A stretch of 64,000 bases of DNA from Allorhizobium paknamense (GCF_030815125.1 NZ_JAUSWH010000002.1:248001-312000), one strand, 5' to 3'; counted from the stretch's first letter, positions 34,752-44,725 are shown. The notes: generated by a model from the letters alone, not told the origin. Made by a program: numbers and translations.

Positions 34752-36112
34752 GGCCGTCGCCCGCCGTTCCCCTTTATGGCTATCAGCAGCGCTGGCTGCG
34801 CGACCGCTCCCGCTTCAAGCTTGGCATGTTCGCCCGCCAGACCGGCAAGACCTTCACCACCACGCTGGAAACCGTCGATACCTGCTTTGAGGCGGCCGTC
34901 TCCGGCAAGCGCGAGCGCTGGGTGGTGCTGTCGCGCGGGGAGCGTCAGGCGCGCGAAGCGATGAACGAGGGGATCAAGGTCCATTGCAAGGCCTATGATC
35001 TCGCCTTTCAGGAGGCCGAGTTCGATTGGGAAGGCGAGAGCGGCACCCACAAGGCGCTGGAAGTGACGCTGCCGCATGGCTCGAAGATCACGGCGCTGCC
35101 GGCCAATCCCGATACGGCGCGCGGCTTTTCCGCCAATGTGTTTCTGGACGAGTTCGCCTTTCATAAGGACAGCCAGCAGATCTGGCGGGCGCTCTTTCCC
35201 GTCATCTCCAAGGGCTGGAGCATTCGCGTCACCTCGACCCCGAACGGTAAGAGCAACAAGTTCTACGAGCTTGCGACCGGACCGGAGAGCGATCCCTGGA
35301 GCCGTCATATCGTCGATATCTATCAGGCCGTCCGCGACGGGCTGCCGCGCGACATCGAAGAATTGCGGGCAGGTCTGGCGGATGAGGATAGCTGGGCGCA
35401 GGAATTCGAACTGAAATGGCTCGATGAGGCGAGCGCCTGGCTCTCCTACGATCTGATTTCCTCCTGCGAGGACGAGAAGGCCGGTGACCCGGAAGGCTAT
35501 CAAGGCAATGTCTGCTTTGTCGGACGCGATATCGGCCGGCGTGAAGACCTGCATGTGATCTGGGTCTGGGAGCAGATCGGTGACGTCCTTTGGGAGCGCG
35601 AGCGCATCGAGCAGAAGCGCGCCACCTTTGCCGAGATGGACGAGGCCTTTGACGATGTAATGCGGCGCTACCGGGTCGGCCGGGCCTGTATCGACCAGAC
35701 CGGCATGGGCGAGAAGGTGACCGAAGACGCGCAGCGCCGCTATGGCAGCCGCGTCGAAGGCGTGCTGTTCACCGCGCCCAACAAGCTCGTCATGGCGACA
35801 CGCGGCAAGGAGCGGTTCGAGGATCGCACCGTGCGTATCCGCCAGGGCGACCAGAAGCTTCGGGCCGATCTGCACAAGCTGCGCAAGGTGGCGTCTGCCA
35901 CCGGCGCGCCGCGCTTTGTCGCCGAGCGCGATGACGACCATGCCGACCGCACCTGGGCGGCCTTTCTCGGCATCCACGCCGCCGATGGGCTGGTCGGCGA
36001 ATATGCCTATCAGCCGGCCCCTGCGCCGAAATCCCGATTTTCCGAAAGCCAGACCGCGGATGAGCAGCCCTACCGGATGGCGTCGATGCGTAACAAACGC
36101 GGAGGCTATTGA
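34748..36112 (+). CDS. Terminase large subunit (Mu gp28-like)
   Basis: A 454-aa packaging motor. The Walker A-like sequence ARQTGKT is at about residues 29-35 and Walker B VFLDEFAF follows near 133. The C-terminal nuclease domain has acidic residues in CFVGRDIGRREDLHVIW and in RVGRACIDQTGMGEKV. It would cut and pump phage DNA with flanking host sequence. The length is normal. Confidence 0.93.
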   Translation: MRPSPAVPLYGYQQRWLRDRSRFKLGMFARQTGKTFTTTLETVDTCFEAAVSGKRERWVVLSRGERQAREAMNEGIKVHCKAYDLAFQEAEFDWEGESGTHKALEVTLPHGSKITALPANPDTARGFSANVFLDEFAFHKDSQQIWRALFPVISKGWSIRVTSTPNGKSNKFYELATGPESDPWSRHIVDIYQAVRDGLPRDIEELRAGLADEDSWAQEFELKWLDEASAWLSYDLISSCEDEKAGDPEGYQGNVCFVGRDIGRREDLHVIWVWEQIGDVLWERERIEQKRATFAEMDEAFDDVMRRYRVGRACIDQTGMGEKVTEDAQRRYGSRVEGVLFTAPNKLVMATRGKERFEDRTVRIRQGDQKLRADLHKLRKVASATGAPRFVAERDDDHADRTWAAFLGIHAADGLVGEYAYQPAPAPKSRFSESQTADEQPYRMASMRNKRGGY

Positions 36113-37665
36113 TGGCCCAGCTTCTCGACCAGTATGGCAACCCGATCCGCCCAACCCAGATGAAGCAGGAGCAGGCTGCGCCGACCGTGATCGGCGTGCG
36201 CCGCCCGGTCGGCAATCATCAGGCTCCGGGTCTTACCCCGCCCAAGCTTGCCCGCATCCTGCGCGAATCGCTCGACGGCGATCCGGAGCGCTATCTGGAA
36301 CTGGCCGAGGATATGGAGGAGCGCAACGAACACTATGCCGGTGTTCTCGGTGTCCGCAAACGCCAGGTCTCGGGGCTGGAGATTACGGTGGAGGCGGCAA
36401 GCGATGCCGCCGACGATGTCGCTGACGCCGATCTCGTCCGCGAGGTTGTCGAGCGTGACGATCTCGAAGACGAGCTTTTCGACATTCTGGATGCGATCGG
36501 CAAGGGCTTTTCCGCCACGGAAATCCTCTGGGACACATCGGAAAGCCAGTGGACGGTCGATACTCTCAAATGGCGCGACCCGCGCTGGTTCGTCTTCGAT
36601 CAGGCCGACAAGGAAACCATCCGGTTGCGCAGCCCGGCAGGCGAGGAGGATCTCTGGCCCGGCAAGTGGATCGTACACCGCGCCAAGATCAAGTCCGGCC
36701 TGACGATCCGGGGCGGGCTGGCGCGCTCTGCCGCCTGGGCCTATCTCTTCAAGGCCTTCACCGCGTCCGATTGGGGGATTTTCTGCGAGGCCTACGGTCA
36801 GCCCTTGCGGCTCGGCAAATATGGAGAAAATGCCTCCGAGGTTGACAAGGAGGTGCTGCTGCGCGCCGTCAGCAATATTGCCTCGGACTTTGCCGCCACC
36901 ATTCCCGAAAGCATGGTGATCGAGTTCGTCCAGGCGACCATCACCGGCAGCATCGATCTTTATGAACGCCGCTCCGACTGGCTGGACCGGCAGATCTCCA
37001 AGCTGGTGCTGGGCCAGACGGCGACCACCGATGCGCAGGCCGGCGGCTATGCGGTCGGCAAGGTGCATGACGGCGTGCGCGAAGATATCGAGCGCGCCGA
37101 TGCCCGCCAGCTGGCCGCCACGCTGAACCGCGATCTCGTCATTCCGCTGGTCTCGCTCAATCGCGGCCGGCGCAAGAAATATCCGAAGATCCGCATCGGC
37201 CGACCTGACGATATCGACATCGACAGCCTGGTCGGCAATGTCGTCAAGCTGGTGCCGCTCGGGCTTAAGGTCGGCATGTCCACCATGCGCGACCGGATCG
37301 GCCTGCCGGACCCCGGCAAGGATGAGGAACTGCTGGCGCCTGCCGCAGCCCCGGAACCGCCGCCCGCCGATCAGGCAAAGGCAAAGCCGCCCGCCATCGC
37401 CACCCAGAGCCAGATGGGCTTTGCCGCTCATGACGCCATCGACCTGGCCGCCGCTAGCATCACTGCCGAGAACTGGCAGGAGATGACGCCGCCGGTGGTC
37501 GACGGGCTGAGCGAGGCCTTGAGCCAGGCGACGTCCATCGAAGACGTGCAGGCCATCCTGGCGCGGCAGGTCAGTACCATGGGCGTCAATGCCTTTGTCG
37601 AGCTTCTGGCGCGTGCGGCTTTTTCGGCGCGGATCGCAGGTGAAGCCGATGAGGCCTTGTCGTGA
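36112..37665 (+). CDS. Portal protein, DUF935 (Mu gp29-like)
   Basis: A 517-aa portal subunit of the DUF935 family (MAQLLDQYGNPIRPTQMK at the start; YLELAEDMEERNEHYAGVLG). It forms the dodecameric entry for DNA at one capsid vertex. The ATG at 36112 overlaps the terminase stop and has GGAGG 6 bases upstream; the TTG at 36109 is less likely. Confidence 0.93.
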   Translation: MAQLLDQYGNPIRPTQMKQEQAAPTVIGVRRPVGNHQAPGLTPPKLARILRESLDGDPERYLELAEDMEERNEHYAGVLGVRKRQVSGLEITVEAASDAADDVADADLVREVVERDDLEDELFDILDAIGKGFSATEILWDTSESQWTVDTLKWRDPRWFVFDQADKETIRLRSPAGEEDLWPGKWIVHRAKIKSGLTIRGGLARSAAWAYLFKAFTASDWGIFCEAYGQPLRLGKYGENASEVDKEVLLRAVSNIASDFAATIPESMVIEFVQATITGSIDLYERRSDWLDRQISKLVLGQTATTDAQAGGYAVGKVHDGVREDIERADARQLAATLNRDLVIPLVSLNRGRRKKYPKIRIGRPDDIDIDSLVGNVVKLVPLGLKVGMSTMRDRIGLPDPGKDEELLAPAAAPEPPPADQAKAKPPAIATQSQMGFAAHDAIDLAAASITAENWQEMTPPVVDGLSEALSQATSIEDVQAILARQVSTMGVNAFVELLARAAFSARIAGEADEALS

Positions 37666-38957
37666 CGGCGACCATTCAGGCGATAAAGCCTGAAGACGCC
37701 ATCAAGGCGCTGAAGGCGCGCGGTCAAACGCTGGCCCCGTCCTTTTCCTGGCAGGACGTCTATGCCGAGGAACACGCCCGGCAGTTCACGGTCGCCAAGT
37801 CTGCCGGTTTCGACATTCTGACCGATCTGTTTGACGGCGTTCAAACGGTTCTGGATGAAGGGATTGCGGTCGAAAAGGCGATCAGGACGATTACGCCGAT
37901 CCTGCAGGCCAAGGGCTGGTGGGGCGTGCAGCAGGTCACCGATCCGCTGACCGGCAAAACCGGTCCGGCGCAGCTTGGTTCGCCCCGCCGCCTGCAACTG
38001 ATCTTCGATGCGAACCTCCGGGTGTCTTATGCTGCCGGTCATTGGGCCGCCTTCGAGCGCAACAAGGCGCGCCGTCCCTGGCTGCGCTATGTCTGCGTTC
38101 TCGACGGACGCACCCGGCCGGAGCATCGCAAGCGGCACAATCTCTGCCTTCCGGTCGATCATCCCTATTGGGACACCTGGGCACCGCCTTGCGGCTGGAA
38201 TTGCCGCTGCACCTTGCAGAGCTTGTCGGACCGCGATGTCGATCGCATGCGCGGGCAGTTGACCTTCACGCCGCCGGACGACGATCTGGTGACTTTCACC
38301 AACAAGCGCACCGGTGAGGTCCGGATGATCCCGCGCGGCATCGATCCGGGCTGGGACCATAATCCCGGCAACGCCGGATACCGCGCTTTCGATGCGGCCG
38401 AGAAGCTGATCGATGCACCGCCGATCCTGGCCGCGCAAGTAAACAAGGACCCGGACTGGCTGGTAAAGCCACTCGGCGATGATTTCGCCCGCTGGTTCGA
38501 TGCGGCAATGGCCGGCGGCCGGGTCGACCGCTCCATCGTCGTCGTCGGGGCCTTGTCCGAGGAGGTTCTGGCCGCGCTCGCAAGGACGGGCATCGCGCCC
38601 GGGAGCGGGGCGATCACGCTCACCCAGCAGACGGCGCTGCATATGCTGCGCGATAGCAAGGCGAGCGCGGGCAGGGGCGTCGACGCCGCCGTGCTGCGAC
38701 AGCTACCGGCCAATCTCAGCCGTCCGAGGGCGGTGCTGCGCGACAGACGCGACGGTGCGCTTCTTTATGTCTTCGACAGCGGACACGATCCGCGCCTGGC
38801 CAAGATCGTCGTGAAGGTCGATTTTGAGACCAAGGCCCGCCCGCCTGGCGGAAAGCCGCAGTCGATCAAAACCAATTCGATCCGCACGGCGGGTCTCGTC
38901 GATGCGGTGACGCTTGCCGATCCGTCTGCCTATGAGGTGTTGTCGGGGAAGATTTGA
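37662..38957 (+). CDS. Head morphogenesis protein, Mu F-like (gp30)
   Basis: A 431-aa protein with the MuF minor-head domain in the middle: CVLDGRTRPEHRKRHNLCLP, then APPCGWNCRCTL. The C-terminal extension (about 290-431) contains a further polynucleotide- or peptide-binding-looking region (RSIVVVGALSEEVLAALAR). The start is GTG at 37662, overlapping the portal stop by four bases. It is a minor capsid component probably injected or needed for assembly. Confidence 0.9.
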   Translation: MTATIQAIKPEDAIKALKARGQTLAPSFSWQDVYAEEHARQFTVAKSAGFDILTDLFDGVQTVLDEGIAVEKAIRTITPILQAKGWWGVQQVTDPLTGKTGPAQLGSPRRLQLIFDANLRVSYAAGHWAAFERNKARRPWLRYVCVLDGRTRPEHRKRHNLCLPVDHPYWDTWAPPCGWNCRCTLQSLSDRDVDRMRGQLTFTPPDDDLVTFTNKRTGEVRMIPRGIDPGWDHNPGNAGYRAFDAAEKLIDAPPILAAQVNKDPDWLVKPLGDDFARWFDAAMAGGRVDRSIVVVGALSEEVLAALARTGIAPGSGAITLTQQTALHMLRDSKASAGRGVDAAVLRQLPANLSRPRAVLRDRRDGALLYVFDSGHDPRLAKIVVKVDFETKARPPGGKPQSIKTNSIRTAGLVDAVTLADPSAYEVLSGKI

Positions 38958-39318
38958 TGGCCACCGGGGGGTACGCCACCTTCCCCGTAACAGTGTCGCC
39001 GTTGCCAGGACGGGATCACTGAACCGGACCGGCGATTTCCCGGTTGTCGCGGCGGCCATCTCCTCCATCATACGCCGATGAGGCGGGATTTCAACGGGGC
39101 GCACAGAAGGCCACAGACGCGCAGCAAGCGTTCGGATGGGCGACGACACCGGCAAGCCCCCAGAAACGCGCCCACGGAGTTTGAAGACGGTTTGAATTCG
39201 AAGCCTTGTCTCTCTCCCGCGTCGTGTTATGTCTTGAAGGACCGTCTCATTGCCACCGGGCCTTATCCGCAAACCCTTGTGGCTGTTTTTGCTTAAAGCG
39301 CCGGGGCACTCTTGCCCC
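38958..39318. other. Gap between MuF-like and protease genes
   Basis: 361 bases with no gene. It contains the second late control element at 39270-39290 and thus a promoter for the head operon. A half-palindrome pair GTTTGAA lies near 39182-39198. Confidence 0.65.
39270..39290 (+). promoter_or_regulatory. Late control element, copy B (before protease/head operon)
   Basis: Contains CAAACCCTTGTGGCTGTTTT, identical over 20 bases to copy A. The protease start is 29 bases downstream. This is the place of Mu PI. A TTAAAG at 39293-39298 could serve as part of a -10. Confidence 0.75.
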
Positions 39319-40401
39319 ATGACGAAAAACACCCAAACCCACCCTTCGAGCCTTATCGCCACCCATGCCGTCATGCTGGGCGGTGCCGATGCCGTTTCGC
39401 CGGAAGAGGGCAGCACCGGCCACTGGACCCTGCTGATGCCGCTCGGCTCATTTTCCGGCCGTGACGGTCGCGGTCCCTATTCGGTCAACGGCATGGACGG
39501 CATGCAGGCGGTGATCGCCGCGACCGCCCAGCGCGCCGGCACCACCGATCTCGTGGTCGATTACGATCACCAGACGCAGTTTTCCGCCGTGCCGGGTGTC
39601 GGCGGCCAGGCACCGGCCGCCGGCTGGATCAAGCAACTCGAAGCGCGGCCCGACGGTCTCTACGGCCGGATCGAGTGGACGGAAAAGGCCGTCCAGAGCA
39701 TCCGCGCCGGGGAATATCGCTACATCTCGCCCGCCTATCACCACGATCCGAGCGGCCGCGTGCTGCGGCTGATTTCGGCGGGGCTCACCAACGTGCCCAA
39801 TCTCGACCTCGCGGCGGTTGCCGCCAGCGCCCAGCAAACCCGTGCTCAACAGAACCAGGAAAACGATATGAAGACGATTGCCGCCGCCTTGGGGCTTTCC
39901 GAGGACGCGGATGAGAGCGCCATTCTCACCGCGATCAACAGTGTCCTGACCGGCAATGCGGCCATTGCCGCTGCCGCCGGGCTTTCCGCCTCCGCCAAGC
40001 CGACCGAGATCGTCACGGCGATCCAGTCGGCCCGCAGCGAGGTTGACCCGACGCGCTTCGTGCCGATCGAGCAGGTCACGGCCCTCCAGAACGGTTTGAA
40101 GGCCCTTCAAACCAAGATTGAAGGCGAGGAGGCCGAAATCGCCGTCCACCGCGCCATCACCGAAGGCCGTCTGGCACCAGCGCTCAAAAACTGGGGCCTC
40201 GACCTTCACAAGAAGGACCCGGCCGCCTTCAAGGCCTTTGCCGACGCTTCTCCGGTTCTGACCGCCACGCAGCGCGCGGGCGTTGCCCCGCCCGGCACGG
40301 GCGCGGACACCGATCTGACGAGCGAAGATCTGGCGGTGATGAGCCAGATGGGTCTCAGCAAGGAAACCTTCCTCAAGGCCAAGAAAGGCGGTGACGCATG
40401 A
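39319..40401 (+). CDS. Protease with C-terminal scaffold (Mu gpI-like)
   Basis: A 360-aa head-maturation protease. The first about 170 residues carry the protease (LVVDYDHQTQF with active-site histidine, and YRYISPAYHHDPSGRVLRLI with the serine-histidine region). The rest is an alanine-rich helical scaffold; in Mu an internal start makes the separate scaffold Z, and MKTIAAALGLS at 39868 is a candidate for the same arrangement. The ATG at 39319 is chosen from family length. Confidence 0.9.
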   Translation: MTKNTQTHPSSLIATHAVMLGGADAVSPEEGSTGHWTLLMPLGSFSGRDGRGPYSVNGMDGMQAVIAATAQRAGTTDLVVDYDHQTQFSAVPGVGGQAPAAGWIKQLEARPDGLYGRIEWTEKAVQSIRAGEYRYISPAYHHDPSGRVLRLISAGLTNVPNLDLAAVAASAQQTRAQQNQENDMKTIAAALGLSEDADESAILTAINSVLTGNAAIAAAAGLSASAKPTEIVTAIQSARSEVDPTRFVPIEQVTALQNGLKALQTKIEGEEAEIAVHRAITEGRLAPALKNWGLDLHKKDPAAFKAFADASPVLTATQRAGVAPPGTGADTDLTSEDLAVMSQMGLSKETFLKAKKGGDA

Positions 40402-40805
40402 CGGCGTTGACCATCGACCGCAACACGCCCCAGCGCTCGGGCGATAACCGCAACTTTCCGGTCAAGGGGGCAACGACGCTCTTCGCCGGATCAATGGTGG
40501 CGCTCAGCGAAAACGGCTTTCTGGTGCCGGCCAGTACCCTTGCCAATCTGAAGGTCGTCGGCCGCAACGAGCGGCGGATCGTCAATCAGGGCGCGGACGG
40601 CGACCAGCGCGCCGATGTCAAGGCTGGCATCTTCCGCTTTGAAAACTCCACCGGCGGTGACGCCATCACCCTGGTCGATATCGGATCGGACTGCTTTGCC
40701 GTCGACGATCAGACGGTCGCCAGAACCTCCAATTCCTCCGCGCGTCCCGTGGCCGGCACGATCTTCGATGTCGACGATGACGGCGTGTGGGTCAAATTCT
40801 CCTGA
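40398..40805 (+). CDS. Putative head decoration protein
   Basis: A 135-aa, strand-rich protein (FPVKGATTLFAGSMVALSEN; GIFRFENSTGGDAITLVDIG) lying between protease/scaffold and major capsid. Position and size fit a capsid-stabilising decoration protein of the DUF2190-like kind. It overlaps the protease stop by four bases. Confidence 0.7.
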   Translation: MTALTIDRNTPQRSGDNRNFPVKGATTLFAGSMVALSENGFLVPASTLANLKVVGRNERRIVNQGADGDQRADVKAGIFRFENSTGGDAITLVDIGSDCFAVDDQTVARTSNSSARPVAGTIFDVDDDGVWVKFS

Positions 40806-40815
40806 GAGGACGTCC

Positions 40816-41712
40816 ATGCTGATTACCCGCCAATCGCTCCAGTCGGCCTATGTCGGCTTCAACGCGGCCTTCCAGGCTGGCCTTGGAATGGCCACCTCGC
40901 AGTGGTCGCGGATCGCGACCCTGATTACCTCGACCACCAAGACGCAGGAATATGGCTGGCTCGGCCAGTTTCCGGGCATGCGCGAATGGATCGGCGACCG
41001 CGTGGTCAACGGTCTTGCCAGCCACGGCTATACGCTGACCAACAAGTCCTATGAAACGACGATCGGCGTCGACCGTGACGATTTCGAAGACGACAATCTC
41101 GGCATCTATGGGCCGATGTTCCAGCAGCTTGGCCAGAACGCAGCGCTCTTTCCCGACCAGCTGGTCTGGGGGCTCCTGAAGAACGGTTTCGGCACGAAGT
41201 GCTATGACGGCCAGTATTTCTTCGACACCGATCATCCGGTGCTCGATGCCAAGGGCAACGTCAATTCCGTGGCCAATACCGATGGCGGCAATGGCACGGC
41301 CTGGTTCCTGATCGACGATACACGCGCCTTGAAACCGCTGATCTACCAGAGCCGCAAGCCCTTCACCAACCTGATCCGCAAGGACCAGGAGAGCGACGAC
41401 AACGTCTTCTTCAAGAAGGAATATGTCTACGGTCTCGACGGTCGCTGCCAGGTCGGTTTCGGCTTCTGGCAACAGGCCTGGGGCTCGAAGCAGACGCTCG
41501 ATGTCACCAGCTACGAGGCGGCCCGCGTCGGTCTCGGCAGCCTGAAGGCCGATTACGGCAATCCGCTTGCTATCAATCCGCGCCTTTTGATCGTGCCGCC
41601 GTCGCTGGAAGGGGCGGCCCGCAAGATCGTCGGTAACCAGCTGACCGACAATGGCGGCACCAACCAGTGGTACGGCACGGCCGAGGTGCTGGTTTCGCCC
41701 TGGCTTTCCTGA
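40816..41712 (+). CDS. Major capsid protein (Mu gpT-like)
   Basis: A 298-aa protein of the Mu T major head family: N-terminal AYVGFNAAFQAGLG, then WLGQFPGMREWIGDRVV and FFDTDHPVLDAKG. The ATG at 40816 follows GAGAGGACGTCC. It forms the HK97-fold shell. The length is close to that of Mu T (305 aa). Confidence 0.93.
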   Translation: MLITRQSLQSAYVGFNAAFQAGLGMATSQWSRIATLITSTTKTQEYGWLGQFPGMREWIGDRVVNGLASHGYTLTNKSYETTIGVDRDDFEDDNLGIYGPMFQQLGQNAALFPDQLVWGLLKNGFGTKCYDGQYFFDTDHPVLDAKGNVNSVANTDGGNGTAWFLIDDTRALKPLIYQSRKPFTNLIRKDQESDDNVFFKKEYVYGLDGRCQVGFGFWQQAWGSKQTLDVTSYEAARVGLGSLKADYGNPLAINPRLLIVPPSLEGAARKIVGNQLTDNGGTNQWYGTAEVLVSPWLS

Positions 41713-41826
41713 TCCGTCATCCCCGCAATGCCTCCCAGGGCAAGGGCCGTCAGCTTCGGCTGGCGGTTCCTGATGCAAGCGCCGGCTTCGACGGCTTTTC
41801 CATCAGGAACCGAAAAGGACCCCATC

Positions 41827-42168
41827 ATGGCTTCGAAGAAAGACGAGACCGCCGGCACGGAAAAAAGCTGGCTGGACGAATTCCGGACCGTCACCGAGGA
41901 CGAATTCAAAAAGCTCTATCCGTTGACCCATGCGCTGATGCGCGCCTGGGATAGGGCGGTGGAGCCGGTCTTGCGGGTGGTCTCCACGGATGCCGGTTTG
42001 CGGCGCGGCGATCTCGCGCATCCGGCGACGCCGGTGCTGCATGATCTCAAGACCCTGCATCCGGCCAAAATAGAGCAGATCCTGGCTGAGCCCGCCCTGA
42101 TTACCGAACTGGTGGAAAAGCCGGATGAGCCGGTCCCGGCTGACGATGCCAAGTCGGCGCAAGGCTGA
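41827..42168 (+). CDS. Hypothetical structural-region protein
   Basis: A 113-aa acidic protein (MASKKDETAGTEKSWLDEFR) of unknown function between capsid and gp36-like genes. The ATG at 41827 was chosen because upstream starts give an unrelated basic extension. It is possibly a capsid accessory factor. Confidence 0.65.
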   Translation: MASKKDETAGTEKSWLDEFRTVTEDEFKKLYPLTHALMRAWDRAVEPVLRVVSTDAGLRRGDLAHPATPVLHDLKTLHPAKIEQILAEPALITELVEKPDEPVPADDAKSAQG

Positions 42169-42177
42169 GGCGGGTCC

Positions 42178-42615
42178 ATGGCCTATTGCACCAAGCAGGA
42201 TCTGATCGAGCGGTTCGGGGAGCGGGAACTGATCCAGTTGACCGATCGCGCCACGCCGCCCGCCGGGGCGATGGACGACACGATCATTGCCCGCGCCATT
42301 GCGGATGCCACCGCGCTTGCGGACGGCTATATCGGTAAGGCCTACAGCCTGCCGCTGGTGACCGTGCCGGAGGTGCTGGTGAAGCTCACCGCAGACGTCG
42401 CCCGCTACTATCTGCATTTCAAGGGCGTCGAAAGAGACAGCCCGATCCAGCGCAGCCATGACCAGGCGCTTTCCTATTTCCGGGATGTCGCCAGAGGCAT
42501 CGTGCAATTGATCGAGACCGAAACCGGCGAGACGCCGCCGGTCTCCGGTGGCGGTCAGGTCAAGGTCGTGGCTCCGGACCGGACCTTCTCCCGCAAGACG
42601 CTGAAGGGCTATTGA
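42178..42615 (+). CDS. DUF1320 protein (Mu gp36-like), head-tail connector
   Basis: A 145-aa protein starting MAYCTKQDLIERFGERELIQ, the canonical opening of DUF1320. Such proteins attach to the portal and form the adaptor ring between head and tail. Confidence 0.9.
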   Translation: MAYCTKQDLIERFGERELIQLTDRATPPAGAMDDTIIARAIADATALADGYIGKAYSLPLVTVPEVLVKLTADVARYYLHFKGVERDSPIQRSHDQALSYFRDVARGIVQLIETETGETPPVSGGGQVKVVAPDRTFSRKTLKGY

Positions 42616-42616
42616 G

Positions 42617-43192
42617 ATGGCCGGGACTTCCATCGAGATCCGGGACGGATTGACGCCGACGCTGGAGCGTCTCGTCAGCGTGTCAGATAATCCGGCTGCG
42701 ATCATGAGCGATGTCGCGGCCTATCTGCTCACCTCGACCCAGCAGCGCTTCGAGCAGGAGATTGGGCCGGACGGGCAGAAGTGGAAGCCGCTGAAACCCC
42801 GCACGGCGGCCCAGAGGATCGGCAAGGGCCGCGTGAAGCGTGGCAGCGAGCATATTCTCGTTCGCACCGGGCGGCTGAAGAACAGTCTCACCGCTGCCTC
42901 CGATGCCGTCAGCGCGACCGTCGGCACCAATGTTGAATATGCCGCGATCCACCAGTTCGGGGGCGTGATCCGTCAGACGGCCCGATCCCAGACGCTCAGC
43001 CTGAAGCGCATTCGCGGCTCAAAACAGGTCCGTTTCGTCAGGGCCGGAGCCAAGGGCGCGGTCGAGCGCGAGGTGACGATCGGCGCGCGGCAGATCGTCA
43101 TGCCAGCCCGTCCCTATCTCGGCATCAACGATGCCGACCGGGCCGAGATCGCCACCATCATCATGACCGACTTCGGAAAGGCTGTGGAATGA
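42617..43192 (+). CDS. Phage virion morphogenesis protein (Mu gpG-like)
   Basis: A 191-aa protein of the phage virion morphogenesis family (STQQRFEQEIGPDGQKWKPL; ILVRTGRLKNSLT; VEYAAIHQFGG; MPARPYLGI). These motifs are found in tail-completion proteins such as Mu G. It begins one base after the gp36 stop and overlaps the next gene. Confidence 0.92.
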   Translation: MAGTSIEIRDGLTPTLERLVSVSDNPAAIMSDVAAYLLTSTQQRFEQEIGPDGQKWKPLKPRTAAQRIGKGRVKRGSEHILVRTGRLKNSLTAASDAVSATVGTNVEYAAIHQFGGVIRQTARSQTLSLKRIRGSKQVRFVRAGAKGAVEREVTIGARQIVMPARPYLGINDADRAEIATIIMTDFGKAVE

Positions 43193-43605
43193 TCGTCTTC
43201 GAAATCATCGACCGGCTGAAGCAGGCAGGCACGCCCTTCGTCATCGTCGAAGGGGCGAACGAACTGGCGGAGGTCAAGGACCGGCCGGGGAATACGCCTG
43301 CGGCCTATGTCTTCGTCAGCGGCGAGGCCTCGGAAGACAATCAGCGGCTGACCGGGCCGATCCTGCAGCGCACCGCCGTCGACCTCTCCGTGGTGATCAT
43401 CACCGAGAATGCCGGCGGCGCGGAAGATGCGGCCCGCGACATCGAGACCCTGAAGGCGTTCACCCGTGGCTTGCTCCTCGGCTTCACGCCCGCCGATGCC
43501 GAGCCGCTGGAACACATTACCGGGCGGCTGCAGCAGGCGAGAGACGGCATGGTCTGGTTCGAGGATGTTTTCGGCACGGCCTTTTATCAGGAGGAACAGC
43601 CATGA
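43189..43605 (+). CDS. DUF1834 protein (Mu gp37-like), tail terminator
   Basis: A 138-aa protein related to DUF1834 (FEIIDRLKQAGTPFVIVEGA; DVFGTAFYQ at the C-terminus). Located between the virion morphogenesis protein and the tail tube gene, it probably caps the tail. Confidence 0.8.
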   Translation: MIVFEIIDRLKQAGTPFVIVEGANELAEVKDRPGNTPAAYVFVSGEASEDNQRLTGPILQRTAVDLSVVIITENAGGAEDAARDIETLKAFTRGLLLGFTPADAEPLEHITGRLQQARDGMVWFEDVFGTAFYQEEQP

Positions 43606-43772
43606 CGAACCCGCAGACGGGCGGCAGCTATCTGCGCAATCCGGACGGCAGCCTGACCCGAATCGAGATTGCCGCCTTCAAACCAGCCGAGCCGGAACAG
43701 CCCGCCGCCCAGCCTTCGAGCGAAACGCCGGAGGCGCAAGACGAGACCAGCGCCAAGAAGGGAAAGGCCTGA
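43602..43772 (+). CDS. DUF2635-like small protein (Mu gp38-like)
   Basis: A 56-aa protein (GGSYLRNPDGSLTRIEIA, then a charged proline-rich tail) resembling DUF2635, found next to gp37 in Mu-like phages. The ATG at 43602 overlaps the preceding stop, with GAGGA upstream. Confidence 0.75.
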   Translation: MTNPQTGGSYLRNPDGSLTRIEIAAFKPAEPEQPAAQPSSETPEAQDETSAKKGKA

Positions 43773-43775
43773 GCC

Positions 43776-44702
43776 ATGACGAAATACGCACGCAACAAGG
43801 CCCTGCTGGTGAAGCTTGAGGCGACCTATGGCGAGGATGCCGCCCCGACCGGGGCGGCCAATGCCATGCAGGCGGGGAATTTCAACTTCGAGCCGCTGCT
43901 GGGCACTGATGTCAGCCGCGACCTGATCCTTCCTTACATGGGCCATCAGGGCGTGATCCTGACCGGCAACTATGCCCGCCTCGCCTTCGATGTCGAGGTG
44001 GCGGGATCGGGTGCGGCCGGAACCGTACCGGCCTGGGGCGTTCTGATGCGGGCCTGCGGCATGGCCGAGGTGATCACGGCGGCAACGGATGTCAAATACA
44101 CGCCGGTTTCCCGCGATTTCGAGGCCGCCTCGATCTATTTCGTCAATGACGGCATCAAGCATGTGCTGCTCGGCGCACGCGGCACCTGGAAGCTTTCGAT
44201 GCAGCCGAGCCAGATTGCCCGTTTCAGCTATACGCTGACCGGTCTTCTCGGCACGATCACCGATGACGCCAACCCGGTAATCGACCTCACCAAATTCATC
44301 AAGCCGGTTCCGGTTTCCAAGGCAAACACCACGTTTTCGCTGCTCGGCTATGCCGGGGCCTGCGAGGCGTTTTCCTTCGATCTGGCGGGCGATATCCAGC
44401 CGCGCCTGCTGATCAATGAAGAGAGCATCGAATATACCGACCGGCAGATGACCGGCGAGGCGACGATGGCCGCGACCTCGCTTGCCACCGTCGACTGGTT
44501 CGGCAAGGCGCTTTCCCACGAGACCGGCGTATTGGCTGCCCAGCATGGCAAGGCGGCGGGCAATATCGTCCAGTTCGATGCACCGCGCGTGCAGATCGGC
44601 CGCACGACCTATGAGGAGAACCAGAAGATCCTCAACAACAAGATGCCGATGATGTTGCTGCCGAGCGCCGGCAACGACGAATTCACCATCACCGTCAAGT
44701 AG
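43776..44702 (+). CDS. Major tail tube protein
   Basis: A 308-aa protein that takes the place occupied by the contractile sheath gene in Mu. The sequence has a phage tail-tube look (LLVKLEATYGEDAAPTG; then ARLAFDVEVAGSGAAGTVPA) and no sheath motif. This is the key sign that the virion has a long non-contractile tail. Confidence 0.85.
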   Translation: MTKYARNKALLVKLEATYGEDAAPTGAANAMQAGNFNFEPLLGTDVSRDLILPYMGHQGVILTGNYARLAFDVEVAGSGAAGTVPAWGVLMRACGMAEVITAATDVKYTPVSRDFEAASIYFVNDGIKHVLLGARGTWKLSMQPSQIARFSYTLTGLLGTITDDANPVIDLTKFIKPVPVSKANTTFSLLGYAGACEAFSFDLAGDIQPRLLINEESIEYTDRQMTGEATMAATSLATVDWFGKALSHETGVLAAQHGKAAGNIVQFDAPRVQIGRTTYEENQKILNNKMPMMLLPSAGNDEFTITVK

Positions 44703-44725
44703 GCCCTGAAGGGCGTTCAAAGAGG

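Noticed and set aside
34733..36154. 473-aa minus-strand open frame
   Set aside because: Antisense of the large terminase gene, whose Walker motifs are clear.
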